A stretch of 64,000 bases of DNA from JAWKZG01 sp041396125 (GTDB taxonomy: Bacteria > Pseudomonadota > Gammaproteobacteria > Competibacterales > Competibacteraceae): contig JAWKZG010000001.1 of the NCBI GenBank assembly GCA_041396125.1, positions 1 to 64,000 on the forward strand, written 5' to 3'. Below are positions 16,512 to 25,725 of this stretch, one piece after another (the first letter of the stretch is position 1; every line of letters starts with the position of its first letter). The position numbers were made by a program, and so were the translations under genes. The notes under the pieces were generated by a model. It ran no database searches. It saw only the letters and a list, made by a program, of their open reading frames with translations, and was not told where the DNA came from.

Positions 16512-17753
16512 ATGACAACCATCGTTGAGCATGATCATGCCGTAGCCGTAGAGCGCACCTCACGGGTGAGCTGGGGCGCGGTATTGGCAGGATTGGTTTT
16601 CGTTATCGCCATGAGCTGGCTATTTTTTCTGTTTGGCTCGGCTATTGGCGTCGGCATTGCGGATGCAAGCGATATGGAAGCCATTGGCGAAGGTCTCGGC
16701 ACTGGTGCCATTATCTGGATGCTATTGAGCTCGCTAGCCACGTTTTTTCTGGGCAGTTTACTGGCCGCCCGTCTGGCGGGAAGAGCCGATAAAACAACCG
16801 GCGTTCTGCATGGCGTAACCCTTTGGAGCGTAGGCACGACCCTGATACTGGTACTGGGTCTGTTTGGTATGACCGGGCTGTTACAAACCGGGCAGGCCGT
16901 CCTGCAAGGTGTCGCCTCAACAGGTGCAGCCGTTGGTGGAGTGGCTATGAGCGGTGCAGCAGCAGCTGGTAGCGCAGGTGCGGCAATAGCGGACTCGCCG
17001 CTGCTGGGTTCCGTGCAGGCGCAGCTGAAACGTCAGGCCAGTGAGCTGTTGTCAGAGGCGGACTCGGCTGAGGGTGCGCAGGTGTCACAGGAGGACGCCA
17101 GTCAGGCTATTGAAGAACTGGATTCGCAAATTCTGCAGGCAGTTGCCACCACCCTGATCGCGGGTAATACCGAGGGTGCCAAACAGGTGATTACCAATAA
17201 CACGTCACTGTCCCAGGAACAGGTCAACAGCCTGATCGATGGCATCAGCAGCGACGTTAAAGAGCTGGTGACACGCTCGGAAAGTGAAACGTACCAGGCC
17301 GAAAATACCAGTCTGCTGACGACCGTACAGGACCGTATTTCCGGTGCTGCCAGTGAGCTTATCGCCAGCGCGGATGCACCGAACGGCCCGCAGGTCGATG
17401 CGCAGGACATTGAATTGGCATTGGACCAGCTTGATCCGGACACCTTGCAAACAGTCGCTTTCTCGCTGATTCAGGGTGACACGGACAGTGCGCGCAACGC
17501 GCTGGTGGTCAATACCAATTTGTCCGAACAACAGATCAACGCTCTGGTTGACGGTGTTGCCGAGCAAGCCCGGCAGGACATCGAGGCGTTTAAACAAGAG
17601 CTGGAAGAAACTACAGAAGCCGCTTCTGATTATGCACAGGCCGTCCTGTGGATCGTTTTTGTGAGTGGCGTGCTGGGCCTGGTAGTCAGTGTTGCCGGTG
17701 GTCTGTTCGGTGCCTCAACGGTCGGACGTGTTTACCGGATTACTACGGCTTAA
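16512..17753 (+). CDS. Membrane protein with an internal ~74-residue duplication (unknown function)
   Basis: 413 residues with predicted membrane segments at about 21-45, 64-88, 103-125 and 380-402. Between the third and fourth lies a soluble part with two repeats (about 174-247 and 276-349). Both read like ...SELLxEADxxxGxQVxxxDxxxAIxxLDxxxLQxVAxxLIxGxTxxAxxxxxxNTxLSxQQxNxLxDG. The pattern is strongly helical. It resembles uncharacterised stress-associated membrane proteins, sometimes annotated as PhnA-like. I do not assign a function. A 44-residue hydrophobic protein follows 17 bases downstream in the same unit. Confidence 0.8.
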   Translation: MTTIVEHDHAVAVERTSRVSWGAVLAGLVFVIAMSWLFFLFGSAIGVGIADASDMEAIGEGLGTGAIIWMLLSSLATFFLGSLLAARLAGRADKTTGVLHGVTLWSVGTTLILVLGLFGMTGLLQTGQAVLQGVASTGAAVGGVAMSGAAAAGSAGAAIADSPLLGSVQAQLKRQASELLSEADSAEGAQVSQEDASQAIEELDSQILQAVATTLIAGNTEGAKQVITNNTSLSQEQVNSLIDGISSDVKELVTRSESETYQAENTSLLTTVQDRISGAASELIASADAPNGPQVDAQDIELALDQLDPDTLQTVAFSLIQGDTDSARNALVVNTNLSEQQINALVDGVAEQARQDIEAFKQELEETTEAASDYAQAVLWIVFVSGVLGLVVSVAGGLFGASTVGRVYRITTA

Positions 17754-17770
17754 TCTAAAGGAGAGATAAC

Positions 17771-17905
17771 ATGGCTTATGGTTTACTGGGTTTAGTTCTC
17801 GCCATTCTGATTGTTTCTGCGCTGATAAAGAGTGTTGCGCTGGGTGGCATAGGCGGACTGGTGGTATTGGTTTTACTGGTTCTGTTGTTAACAGGCCGAC
17901 TCTAA
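17771..17905 (+). CDS. 44-residue hydrophobic membrane miniprotein
   Basis: A short ORF starting MAYGLLGLVLAIL and ending in a Val/Leu-rich stretch and LTGRL. It has two membrane-spanning hydrophobic segments separated by a KSVALGGIGG turn. It is preceded by a strong AAAGGAGAG ribosome site and followed at once by an intrinsic terminator, which argues that it is a real last gene of the operon. Function unknown. Confidence 0.7.
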   Translation: MAYGLLGLVLAILIVSALIKSVALGGIGGLVVLVLLVLLLTGRL

Positions 17906-17924
17906 TCCGGCTAACAATCAAAAA

Positions 17925-17952
17925 CCCCGAGCTGACAGCTCGGGGTTTTTTT
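17925..17952 (+). terminator. Intrinsic terminator
   Basis: A GC-rich stem CCCCGAGCT/AGCTCGGGG with a GAC loop, followed by a run of seven T. It closes the two-gene membrane-protein operon. Confidence 0.92.
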
Positions 17953-18313
17953 ATATCTATAAAAAATTAACGGAATGAGGAAATATTACAAATCATAGTG
18001 AAATATTTACATGGTTTTCTATTGTCATTATTACTTCACAGATAGAAATAAATATAGCGGATAAGATAATTACAATAAAACTCTCATAAATCCCAAGCAG
18101 ACAATAACTAAACCGCCATATAGCTATTGTTAGGCCTGGTGCTGGCTATTTATGAAGATAAAAGCGTAGTAAACATAATAATATTTTAATTCAATTAACA
18201 CTCTTTATTAATTGTGGCCCGCGTTTTGCTTTTAATCAATTACGTTTAATGCTGTGCAGATACGGTTATTAAACTCATAAATCTGACATTAACGATTGAG
18301 AGGAAAACAAGAC
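17953..18313. other. 360-base AT-rich intergenic region
   Basis: No ORF or RNA gene that I recognise. It is markedly AT-rich and presumably carries the promoter of the 18314 operon. A GAGAGGAAAA ribosome site ends it. Confidence 0.4.
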
Positions 18314-18922
18314 ATGAACGCACCCTACTCACCTGATCATTCCAGTCAATCTGACGGCCATCTATCCGACGCTTCGGATAAAGACACGACTGCCACTATG
18401 AAAAACCAGGCGCAGGACGTCAGCGAAGATCTGAAGCACGCAACTGATGAAGCTGTTGCCGAGGCTAAACGCAAGACCCAGCAGCTTACGGAAGAAGCGC
18501 GCCAGCGGGCCGAGGAAGCCATTCAGCAACAAAAAAATGCCGCTGCCCTGCAAATGGAAGGTATTGCCGACGCGCTGTATGACACCGCAGGCAAATTAAC
18601 GGAAGAACAAGCCTGGCTGGCCAACGGAATGCATCGTGCCGGTGATTTCATCGAACAGCTGTCCGGTTCGGTCAAGGAACGGAATCTTTCGGATCTGATG
18701 CACGATCTGGAGCACTACACCCGGCGCCAGCCCGGCGTTGTGATTGGTGCGGCTGCAGTGACCGGTTTTCTGTTATCCCGCTTTCTGAAAAGCTCCGGCC
18801 CGTCGGCCTCTACGCCCGCAACAGCCCGGCAGCACGTCAATACGGCACCTGTCAGCAACCGCCCGTATGGCGCAGCAGCAGCCGATACGCACCGCCCGCA
18901 GAGCGCTGGAACCCATCAGTAG
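18314..18922 (+). CDS. Amphipathic-helix protein of unknown function
   Basis: About 202 residues from the ATG at 18314 with a GAGAGGAAAA site. The first half is a charged, Ala/Glu/Lys/Gln-rich coiled coil (EAVAEAKRKTQQLTEEARQR). A hydrophobic anchor follows at about residues 143-157 (GVVIGAAAVTGFLLSRFL), then a disordered Pro/Ala/Thr tail. The layout resembles ElaB/YqjD-type (DUF883-like) tail-anchored proteins. It is the first gene of a set with a YqjE-like and a DUF3618-like gene, a combination often seen together in proteobacteria. Probably an inner-membrane or envelope stress protein (inference). Confidence 0.7.
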   Translation: MNAPYSPDHSSQSDGHLSDASDKDTTATMKNQAQDVSEDLKHATDEAVAEAKRKTQQLTEEARQRAEEAIQQQKNAAALQMEGIADALYDTAGKLTEEQAWLANGMHRAGDFIEQLSGSVKERNLSDLMHDLEHYTRRQPGVVIGAAAVTGFLLSRFLKSSGPSASTPATARQHVNTAPVSNRPYGAAAADTHRPQSAGTHQ

Positions 18923-18945
18923 ATTCACATTAAGGAGTCAAAACC

Positions 18946-19356
18946 ATGGAACATCACAATAAAGACGAACGCTCTCTGAGCGCGCTGTTTGGCGATCTGG
19001 CCCATGAAACCTCGGCGCTGATGCAAAAAGAGGTCGAACTGGCCAAGACCGAAATCAACGGCAAGATCAGCCAGGCAAAAACCGGGCTGGCCGCAATGCT
19101 GTTTGGCGCTGTATTTCTGGTGGTCGGCTTAATTTATCTGGTGCAAGCCATTGTGTACGGCCTGGCCGAGATATTACCGCCGGACTTGTCGCCGTGGCTG
19201 GCTGCGCTGATCGTCGGTGGCGTGATCGCAGCCGTGGGCTACAGTCTGCTCAAAAAAGGTCAGGGTGACCTTGATCCGGAAAACCTGGCCCCGCAGCGGA
19301 CGATCCGCAGTGCTAAAAACAATGCTCAATTTTTGAAGGAGAAAGTCAATGGATAA
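18946..19356 (+). CDS. YqjE/phage-holin superfamily III-like membrane protein
   Basis: 136 residues. The N-terminal helix (LSALFGDLAHETSALMQKEVELAKTEI) and two membrane segments (about 44-68 and 82-104) match the 'phage holin family' PF07332/YqjE group. Despite the name these are usually chromosomal envelope proteins, and nothing phage-like surrounds it. The stop codon overlaps the start of the next gene (ATGGATAA), indicating translational coupling. Confidence 0.85.
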   Translation: MEHHNKDERSLSALFGDLAHETSALMQKEVELAKTEINGKISQAKTGLAAMLFGAVFLVVGLIYLVQAIVYGLAEILPPDLSPWLAALIVGGVIAAVGYSLLKKGQGDLDPENLAPQRTIRSAKNNAQFLKEKVNG

Positions 19357-20371
19357 TATCAACCGCGATACCCGTGATATCCAACAGGATATCCGTGGCA
19401 CCTGTTCGGAAATGTTCCGAAACCATCGATGCTATTCAGGCCAGACTGTCGCCGGACAATCTGTTGGGGCAGGCCGTGAAATTCTTCAACAGCGAAAACG
19501 GTCAGGATATGGCGAATAATCTGTCACGCACCGTCAAAAACAACCCGGTGCCCATTTCGCTGATCGGGCTGGGGCTGACCTGGTTGATGATGTCTGATCG
19601 CAATAAGCAGAACCGGTACCGTGAACCGGCTTATCCGCAGCATGCGTACCCGCGTGATCGTTACGACGCTAGCGCTGGCTATCGGGCCGCGAACACCCCG
19701 AGTTATGGCCCGGATTATGATCCAGATAATGATCCAGACCGGGCAGATCGCCCAGGTGAACAGGCGGGTGAACGGGCGGGTGCTGCCCCCTGCATGAGGC
19801 CGGCCAGAAAGCCACTGCAAAAGCAGCTGATGTCCGTGACTCGGTGACTCAGGCGGCAACTCATGTCGGACACAAGATTAACAACGCGACAGACTCCTGC
19901 GTGAGCAAACGGCCCACACCGCTGATCAGGCCAAAACGAGGCTTGCAGGACGCACTTCGGGAACAGCCGCTGACGCTGGTCGGTGCTGGTTTGGCACTAG
20001 GCGCGCTGCTGGGTGCCGGTCTGCCGTCCACCCGACGGGAAGATGAACTCATGGGTGAGACGCGTGATGAACTGCTCGATTCCGCTAAAGAGGCGGGGCA
20101 AAAGCAGGCCGAGAAAGTACGCAAAGTAGCCAATGCAGCGGCCGAAGCAGCGGTTGAAGAAGCGGACAAAAACGGCATTACGCCGGAAAAAGGGAAAGAG
20201 AAAATGGAAAACGCGATTGATGAGGCCAAGGCAGGTGCTCAAAAAATCGCGACGGCAGCCACCGAGGCGGGCAAACAGGAAGCGCGCAAGCAGGGTTTGA
20301 CGGATACCGGTAAATCGCACAGCGACGAGAGCAATGCTGATACGAAAAAAACCGCGTCCAGCACCTCATAA
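19349..20371 (+). pseudogene. DUF3618-type protein gene, broken by several small frameshifts
   Basis: The start ATGGATAATATC overlaps the previous stop. The DUF3618 opening DTRDIQQDIRGT is in one frame; its continuation SETIDAIQARLSP is one frame over (break near 19415). The tail switches frame again near a CCCCC run at ~19790, after which HEAGQKATAKAADVRDSV reads in the frame of the 3' ORF. There is a further excursion between ~19895 and ~19945, where LLREQTAHTADQAKTRL reads in another frame. The 3' half then continues intact as LREQPLTLVGAGLALGALLGAGLPSTRREDELMGE and a charged helical tail, the normal ending of these proteins. The intact ORFs are 19374-19847 and 19844-20371. Decay or sequencing indels are both possible. 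The function of the family is unknown. Confidence 0.7.
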
Positions 20372-20404
20372 ATCCTGCGGACTGAGAAAAGTCAGCCCAA
20401 ATCA

Positions 20405-20430
20405 GCCGGGGGCAACCCCGGCTTTTATTT
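20405..20430 (+). terminator. Intrinsic terminator
   Basis: Stem GCCGGGG/CCCCGGC with a GCAA tetraloop, then TTTTATTTTAT. It ends the 18.3-20.4 kb unit. Confidence 0.88.
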
Positions 20431-20451
20431 TATGCAGCAAAGGATAAGCAC

Positions 20452-20739
20452 ATGAAAAATTTAATTAAACCTATACAGTACCTGGCCATATTATTGGCCA
20501 TGTCCAGCAGTACCGTCTACGCCGCTGAAACAAAACCTGACCAGGCTACCGATGAAAAAGCAGAAATTGCCGTAGAGGCCTTCGAACAGGAAGACGCCGG
20601 CCCTGTCGAAGACTGGTTTGGCTGCCCGCCAGTCGAGAAAGACGACGGCGATGCAGAAAAAAACGAGACCAACGAAACCATCGATGAAAACTGCGATCCG
20701 GATAATCCGATCAATCATAGCCCGCAAAAATCCGACTGA
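20452..20739 (+). CDS. Small acidic exported protein, unknown function
   Basis: 95 residues. A signal peptide (about 1-25, ending VYAAE) is followed by a very acidic, probably disordered mature part with two Cys (GCPPVEK, ENCDPDNP). It has its own AAAGGA ribosome site directly after the terminator. No family recognised. Confidence 0.65.
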   Translation: MKNLIKPIQYLAILLAMSSSTVYAAETKPDQATDEKAEIAVEAFEQEDAGPVEDWFGCPPVEKDDGDAEKNETNETIDENCDPDNPINHSPQKSD

Positions 20740-20801
20740 TACCGGATAGCAAAAGTGCGTGATCTCGTATCATTCATAACTATCACCCTTATGCCTAGTC
20801 C

Positions 20802-20828
20802 GTCATTCCCGCGCAGGCGGGAATCCAG
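20802..20828. repeat. REP-like palindromic repeat
   Basis: The core ATTCCCGC-GCAG-GCGGGAAT (20805-20824) is flanked by GTC and CCAG. The same element is seen at 37201, 37262 and, degenerated, at 46404. Apart from this, the 290 bases 20740-21029 hold nothing recognisable. Confidence 0.8.
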
Positions 20829-21029
20829 AACGGCTTAAGGTGCAGCAAAATATTGTAAAGCCATCCGCATTAGCTATAAGAAGCTTAGCTCAGGGATGGA
20901 GGCTTTGGTGCAGGGAAGCGCCAGCAGGTAGCGGGATTGCTAATTAATCAGCTTGGGTTCGCGCGCGATATTCATACCCGATTACAGCTTTGACCCATTA
21001 CCAAATCCTTGGCCGGGTCACCCCAACAC

Positions 21030-21773
21030 CTAACCGGATTCGGCCAGCGCAATGGCATCAGCCCCCGCAACTATGCGCATGGGCGTGGATGAATCATTTG
21101 CCGCCTGCCACACGGCTTCTGCCACATCCCGCGCATGAGTGCGAGCGGTCTCTTGCTGCCATTTGCTAAAAACGGTTTGTGCCAGATCGGCGTAGGGTTC
21201 GGGAAAGGCATCTTTTAAACGAGACTGAGCATTTTCACCAAACCGCGTTTCCGGTGCTTGCCCAGGTAACACTAAGCTCACGCGTACATCAAAGTGCTCA
21301 AGCTCCAGCGCCAGTGATTCCGTAAACGCATTAACGGCCGCTTTGCTCGCGGTATACACGGACAGCAGTGGTAACGGTGTTAACGTCACACTTGATGCCA
21401 CGTTAACGATCACACCGGCTTTTCGTTGCCTGAATTGCGGCAGCACAGCTTGTGTCATAGCGATAGTGCCAAGAGTGTTGGTCGTAAAAAGCTCACGGAC
21501 AATAGTCATTGAAGTGCCTTCCAAGGCGCCGAGCATACCAATGCCTGCATTATTGACTAAAACATCGATCGGTCCCGCGCGTTCAAGGGCCAGACGAATA
21601 CTCTCGGCATCCGTTACATCGAGGGCGAGCACACGCAGATGCTCAGATGGCGGCAAAATGTCTTCGCGCGGACTGCGCATGGTAGCGACGACATGCCAAT
21701 CGCGATCGAGGAAATATCGGGCGGTTTCGAGACCAAAACCGGACGAGCATCCGGTAATCAGAACGGTTCTCAT
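21030..21773 (-). CDS. Short-chain dehydrogenase/reductase
   Basis: 247 residues, classical SDR: TGCSSGFG NAD(P)-binding motif at residues 7-14, NNAG at about 72, catalytic Ser in NVASSVT, and YTASK. It is divergent from an AraC-family regulator with about 100 bases between, so it is probably that regulator's target. The substrate is unknown. Confidence 0.92.
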   Translation of the reverse strand: MRTVLITGCSSGFGLETARYFLDRDWHVVATMRSPREDILPPSEHLRVLALDVTDAESIRLALERAGPIDVLVNNAGIGMLGALEGTSMTIVRELFTTNTLGTIAMTQAVLPQFRQRKAGVIVNVASSVTLTPLPLLSVYTASKAAVNAFTESLALELEHFDVRVSLVLPGQAPETRFGENAQSRLKDAFPEPYADLAQTVFSKWQQETARTHARDVAEAVWQAANDSSTPMRIVAGADAIALAESG

Positions 21774-21875
21774 GGTGGCACCTGCTATAAGTGGTTTAAG
21801 GTCTCTCCACTATAGACGGCTATATCTGTACTAACTATAATCAAAAGTCCACTTTTCTTTAGCATTAGTCCAGTA

Positions 21876-22778
21876 ATGATCGACCCTCTTTCCGAGATCG
21901 TAACCCTCCTTGAGCCCCAGGCACTCTTATCAAAATTCGTGAGCGGCGCAGGCCCATGGCGGATACGTCGTACAGATTCCAAGCGCCCGTTTTACTGCGT
22001 CGTTATCGAAGGCTCCTGCGCCCTGACCGTGGACGGAGGTGGATTCATCCAGCTCCAGACAGGAGACTTCACCTTGATTCCGGAAGCACACGAGTTCACG
22101 GTGTCCAGCCTTGTCCCCCCGCCATCCGATGACCTGGAATCAGTGCCCGTGGAATTGTTGCATGGGGAATTCAGGCTGGGTGATCAAAGCGGTCCGGCCA
22201 ATGTTCGTCTACTGGTAGGTCATTGTGTCTTTGGATCACCGGATACTGCTGTACTGGTATCGCTCCTGCCGCAACTCATACATATTCGGGGGGACAAAAG
22301 GCTCAAAACGCTGGTACAGCTTATAAACGAAGAATATCGTGCTCAGAGACCGGGCCGTGACCTGGTTCTGGCCCGGCTCCTGGAAGTGCTTCTTATTGAA
22401 GCCTTGAGATCGACTACCGACACGGCGACTCCTTCAGGTCTATTGCGTGGGCTAGCCGACGAACGCCTTGCCGTAGCAATACGCAAAATGCACGAGAATA
22501 TTCATCGACCCTGGACGGTTGCACAACTGGCAAAAGAGTCGGCCCTCTCCCGCTCGGCATTCTTCGAACGATTCAGTAGAACAGTAGGGGTCACACCCAT
22601 GGAGTACTTATTGGCCTGGCGTATGGCTTTAGCCAAAAAAATGCTGCGCGATAAAGCGCATGGAATCGCCGAAATTGCCGAACGTGTGGGCTATGGCTCT
22701 GCCAGTGCATTCAGCGTTGCTTTCGCTCGACATGTCGGGAAACCTCCGGCGAAATATGCACTTGGGGCGGAACATTAA
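21876..22778 (+). CDS. AraC-family transcriptional regulator with cupin sensor domain
   Basis: 300 residues. The N-terminal cupin-like domain (WRIRRTDSKRPFYCVVIEGSCALTV and GDFTLIPEAHEF) is of the AraC_binding/cupin_6 type. The C-terminal part has the double helix-turn-helix, with HRPWTVAQLAKESALSRSAFFERFSRTVG and the second HTH ending in VGYGSASAFSVAFARHVGKPPAKY. The shared 102-base gap with the SDR gene is the likely operator region. Confidence 0.93.
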   Translation: MIDPLSEIVTLLEPQALLSKFVSGAGPWRIRRTDSKRPFYCVVIEGSCALTVDGGGFIQLQTGDFTLIPEAHEFTVSSLVPPPSDDLESVPVELLHGEFRLGDQSGPANVRLLVGHCVFGSPDTAVLVSLLPQLIHIRGDKRLKTLVQLINEEYRAQRPGRDLVLARLLEVLLIEALRSTTDTATPSGLLRGLADERLAVAIRKMHENIHRPWTVAQLAKESALSRSAFFERFSRTVGVTPMEYLLAWRMALAKKMLRDKAHGIAEIAERVGYGSASAFSVAFARHVGKPPAKYALGAEH

Positions 22779-22791
22779 TGCTTCTGGATAG

Positions 22792-25588
22792 TTATTGATA
22801 ACGTTCTGACATACCCTTCAGGTTAGAAACACGCTCAGCCAACTCGCTTCTGAATTGATCGTTTTCGCATTTATTCAAGGCATTTTCCGCTTCCAGCAAT
22901 GCATCTTGAATTTGTCCAAGTCGTTCGTAAATTTCGCTTAGCAACTTGTGGTAACTCGAAACATGCGCTTTTGCCTTTAAGTCTCTCGTGGCCAAATCTA
23001 ATGCGTTCTGAGCAGTTACCAAGGCATCGTCAAGCGCGCCCAGCATCAGTTCCGCTTCGGCTTTACGGTATAGAATCCAGTGATCAATACAATCCGCAGG
23101 AATCTTGCCGATTGCTTCGAGGGCCTTTTCTGGCAATTTGGCTATGATATACGCTTTGGCTACGGCACGTCCGTCATAGGGCTTCAACTCGCCACCTGAA
23201 GAAATAGCGTCTGCAAATTGAATACTAGCATTAATGAGTCGATCAACGAGTGTGTGTTTCTCTTCTTTGGCCGCTGAAATTGCTGTATTGGTTAGGGCTT
23301 CACAGGCACTTCCCCACTGGCTTCTTTCGACAGACGCAGGTGGCATTGCCAACATCTCCGGCAACCTTTCCGCAAGATTCACACAGATTAAAGGGTGGTG
23401 ATATCCAAACTTAGAGGTAAATGAAACAAATGCCTCGTAAAATTGCCCGAATCCTTCAAGTGCCGATAATGCAATGATGTCCGCTAGCTTTTGAATTTTT
23501 TCAGGATCTTCCGAGAGTTCATTTACAACGTTTCCATATGATCTTAGCCTTGCAAGCGCTGCCAGTGAAACACGCAGTGGAACTGATGACGCATCCTGAA
23601 GCATCTCAACTATCAAGAAGCGCATAGATTTTTCACCAGCATCCTTGATATTTTTATCAACCCCATATTGCATGCCAAGATGAGCGATCTGCCCATGTGT
23701 GGCATGCCACTCTGGCCTCATCTCAAGAAGTTTGCTGAAGCAATTGAGAGCCTCCTGATGATCTCCGCTTCGCCTTAAAGCTTTTCCACGATGATGCAGA
23801 AGCTCAGCTCTTACATCATCGTCAGCAGCACCAGCAAGAGCTTTTTCAAAATTTTCGGCACATTGACGGTAATATTCTCCCCTCTCATCCCTGCTCTCGA
23901 TTGCATAGGCGTGTGCCTCTCTGGCATCAATGAGGCACATGACCTCTGATAGGGGCAAACCAGGAGATATTTCTTTGGAATGGAGCTGTTCGTGCAATGT
24001 CTGTTTTGCATCGCACTCGACTTGTAGAAGAGCGTAGGAGAGCCAGTCGGAATCACGCTCGCCCCGACGGGCATGCTCAGCTTGTAGCAGGTCGAGGGCA
24101 AGGTGGATTTCCCGGAGTACGCTTGGCGTCATTTCGCCTTTTTGCTTTCCAACGTATTCCTCGACAGCACTGGTCAGTTCCTTTTTCCCATCAAAGTCAC
24201 GAACGGCGACACGTACTAAATCATGAATTTTGGTAACGCCCGGAGTGCCGGTGGGTAACAGTATGGAAAGTTGCTGAAGCCTGTGAGAATTGATGATGCC
24301 AATGAAATCGCGCAAGAAAACCAAATCATGGGTTGTCAAACCTGAATTGGCAATCTTCTTGAGCCCCATAAGTGCGCCGTTTCTCAAGCGACCCAATATT
24401 TTTCCCATGATCGACTGGCCATCGCGCCCCGTAATGTCATTTGGAGATGCCAGAATTTCTCGGTAAAGATCGTTCGGCGGAACTTCTTCTTGAACAATGA
24501 TAGCTCGGGCTGTCGATAGGATAAGCGGGCTAAACCTGCAAGATTGGATGAACTGTTGTGCTTCACTTGATGCATTGCTCCAGTCTTCACCGAGGATTCT
24601 GGATGCTGTCTCAACGGAAATCTCAGGAATTGGCAAGCAATTTTCACTTTCCAGAATCGCAGACTGCGAGGTCACCAGCACTACCCCACCTTTTTGAAGT
24701 CCATCCTGAAGCTCATTAAAATCTGTTTGGCTGATTGACCTTTCCAGTCCATCAATGACTAGAATGGTCTTGTTGGCGTTGAACAGGCCAACGATGTTGA
24801 CGGGTGCACCTCCACGGGATCTTTGAATCGCACTGAGAGAAGTATCCTTAGTCCAATCCTCGCCTGAGATCCAAACATAGTTTTCGAATTCATGTGAACG
24901 TTGGCGGACAAAGCCGATTGCAGCTTGGTTTACCTGATCCGCTGACACCATGAAGTACGCAAACAGGTTTCGCGTTAAAATACCTAGCAAGGGCATCATT
25001 GATTCCTTGATCACAGATATGGCCATCACATGGGGCTGGCAGCTTGCCGTAGTATTCATAGTTATCAAGATTCTGAGAAAATCCAGGGAAGTACTGCCTG
25101 TAAAAAGCAGCGCAATCCGGGTTGTTTATTGATTGTTGATAAACTTCCTTCGCCAGTTCACGAGCATCCAGGAACACAAGCTTTCCACCATGAGACTGCC
25201 CTATAGGGGTAGCATTGAATTCTGCACGGAATGATGGCGGTTCCTCCTGGTTGGAAATCAGGTAAATTTTGTCTGGCTCCTGAGGCATCCGGTGATTAAG
25301 CGCATGCTGGATATCTTTTTCTATCTTTGTGAACGATGAATAGTCTCTGTTTCCAAAGTAGGCCTGCTCCGTGCTGTATTCAGCAACAACCATGGAGTCT
25401 TCACTGAAGCTGTCAACGGTGTGCCCGACGGGTTTGTAATCCTTATTGATTCCATGGTGGATCATTCTATTGTCTTCAAGGATTCCGACGACGTTGTGCC
25501 CAACGAGTTCGAGCTCAGTAGCACTCAGGCAGAAAATCTCGCTCATCAAATCCTTGATAATGCGTTTTTTGATATGTTCATGCATCAT
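22792..25588 (-). pseudogene. STAND-type P-loop NTPase with nuclease-like N-terminus and TPR C-terminus, frameshifted in Walker A
   Basis: Two overlapping ORFs (24890-25588, 232 aa; 22792-25068, 758 aa) read as one ~932-residue protein. The N-terminal domain (1-130) shows a strand pattern with TVDSFS (Asp59) and VVAEYS (Glu70). This is suggestive of a PD-(D/E)xK-like nuclease fold but not proven. Walker A GVSGSGK is at 214-220. The frame breaks exactly after its Lys, and the second ORF continues QAAIGFVRQRSHEFENYVWISG. Walker B is ILVIDGLE, followed by VLVTSQS, which fits the NB-ARC/STAND sensor strand. The C-terminal half has TPR-like repeats (HHRGKALRRSGDHQEALNCFSKLLEMRP). This layout is that of bacterial STAND defence proteins such as Avs. 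It is visibly more AT-rich than its neighbours, which suggests transfer. Confidence 0.7.
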
Positions 25589-25713
25589 GTACGTTTCCCA
25601 ACCACTTCATTTAGCAGCCCCTCGGTCTCCTGTTCCAAATCGTAGATATCGACTTTGATCTCCTCTAGGGCACGCATCGTGCAGGTGTATAAAAATGTCG
25701 GGTCAATGAAATT
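25585..25713 (-). pseudogene. 3' fragment of a gene overlapping the STAND gene start
   Basis: An open stretch of 42 codons reading ...FIDPTFLYTC, then ALEEIKVDIYDLEQETEGLL, then NEVVGKRT. Its stop codon overlaps the ATGATG start of the STAND gene, as in a translationally coupled operon. The tail has the coiled-coil character and the ETEGLL phrase seen at the C-terminus of some type I modification (HsdM) subunits. The match is short, so I do not assign it. Its 5' side is replaced by an IS1-like remnant, suggesting that an upstream operon gene was deleted. Confidence 0.4.
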
Positions 25714-25725
25714 TCAGATAATGGA

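Noticed and set aside
18946..19356. Holin-like annotation as a sign of a prophage
   Set aside because: The family name is historical. No phage structural, lysis or integration genes are present, and the neighbours are the usual chromosomal partners.
24915..24935. Programmed ribosomal frameshift in the STAND gene
   Set aside because: There is no slippery heptamer with a following stem. The break destroys Walker A, and similar breaks occur in many other genes of this window.
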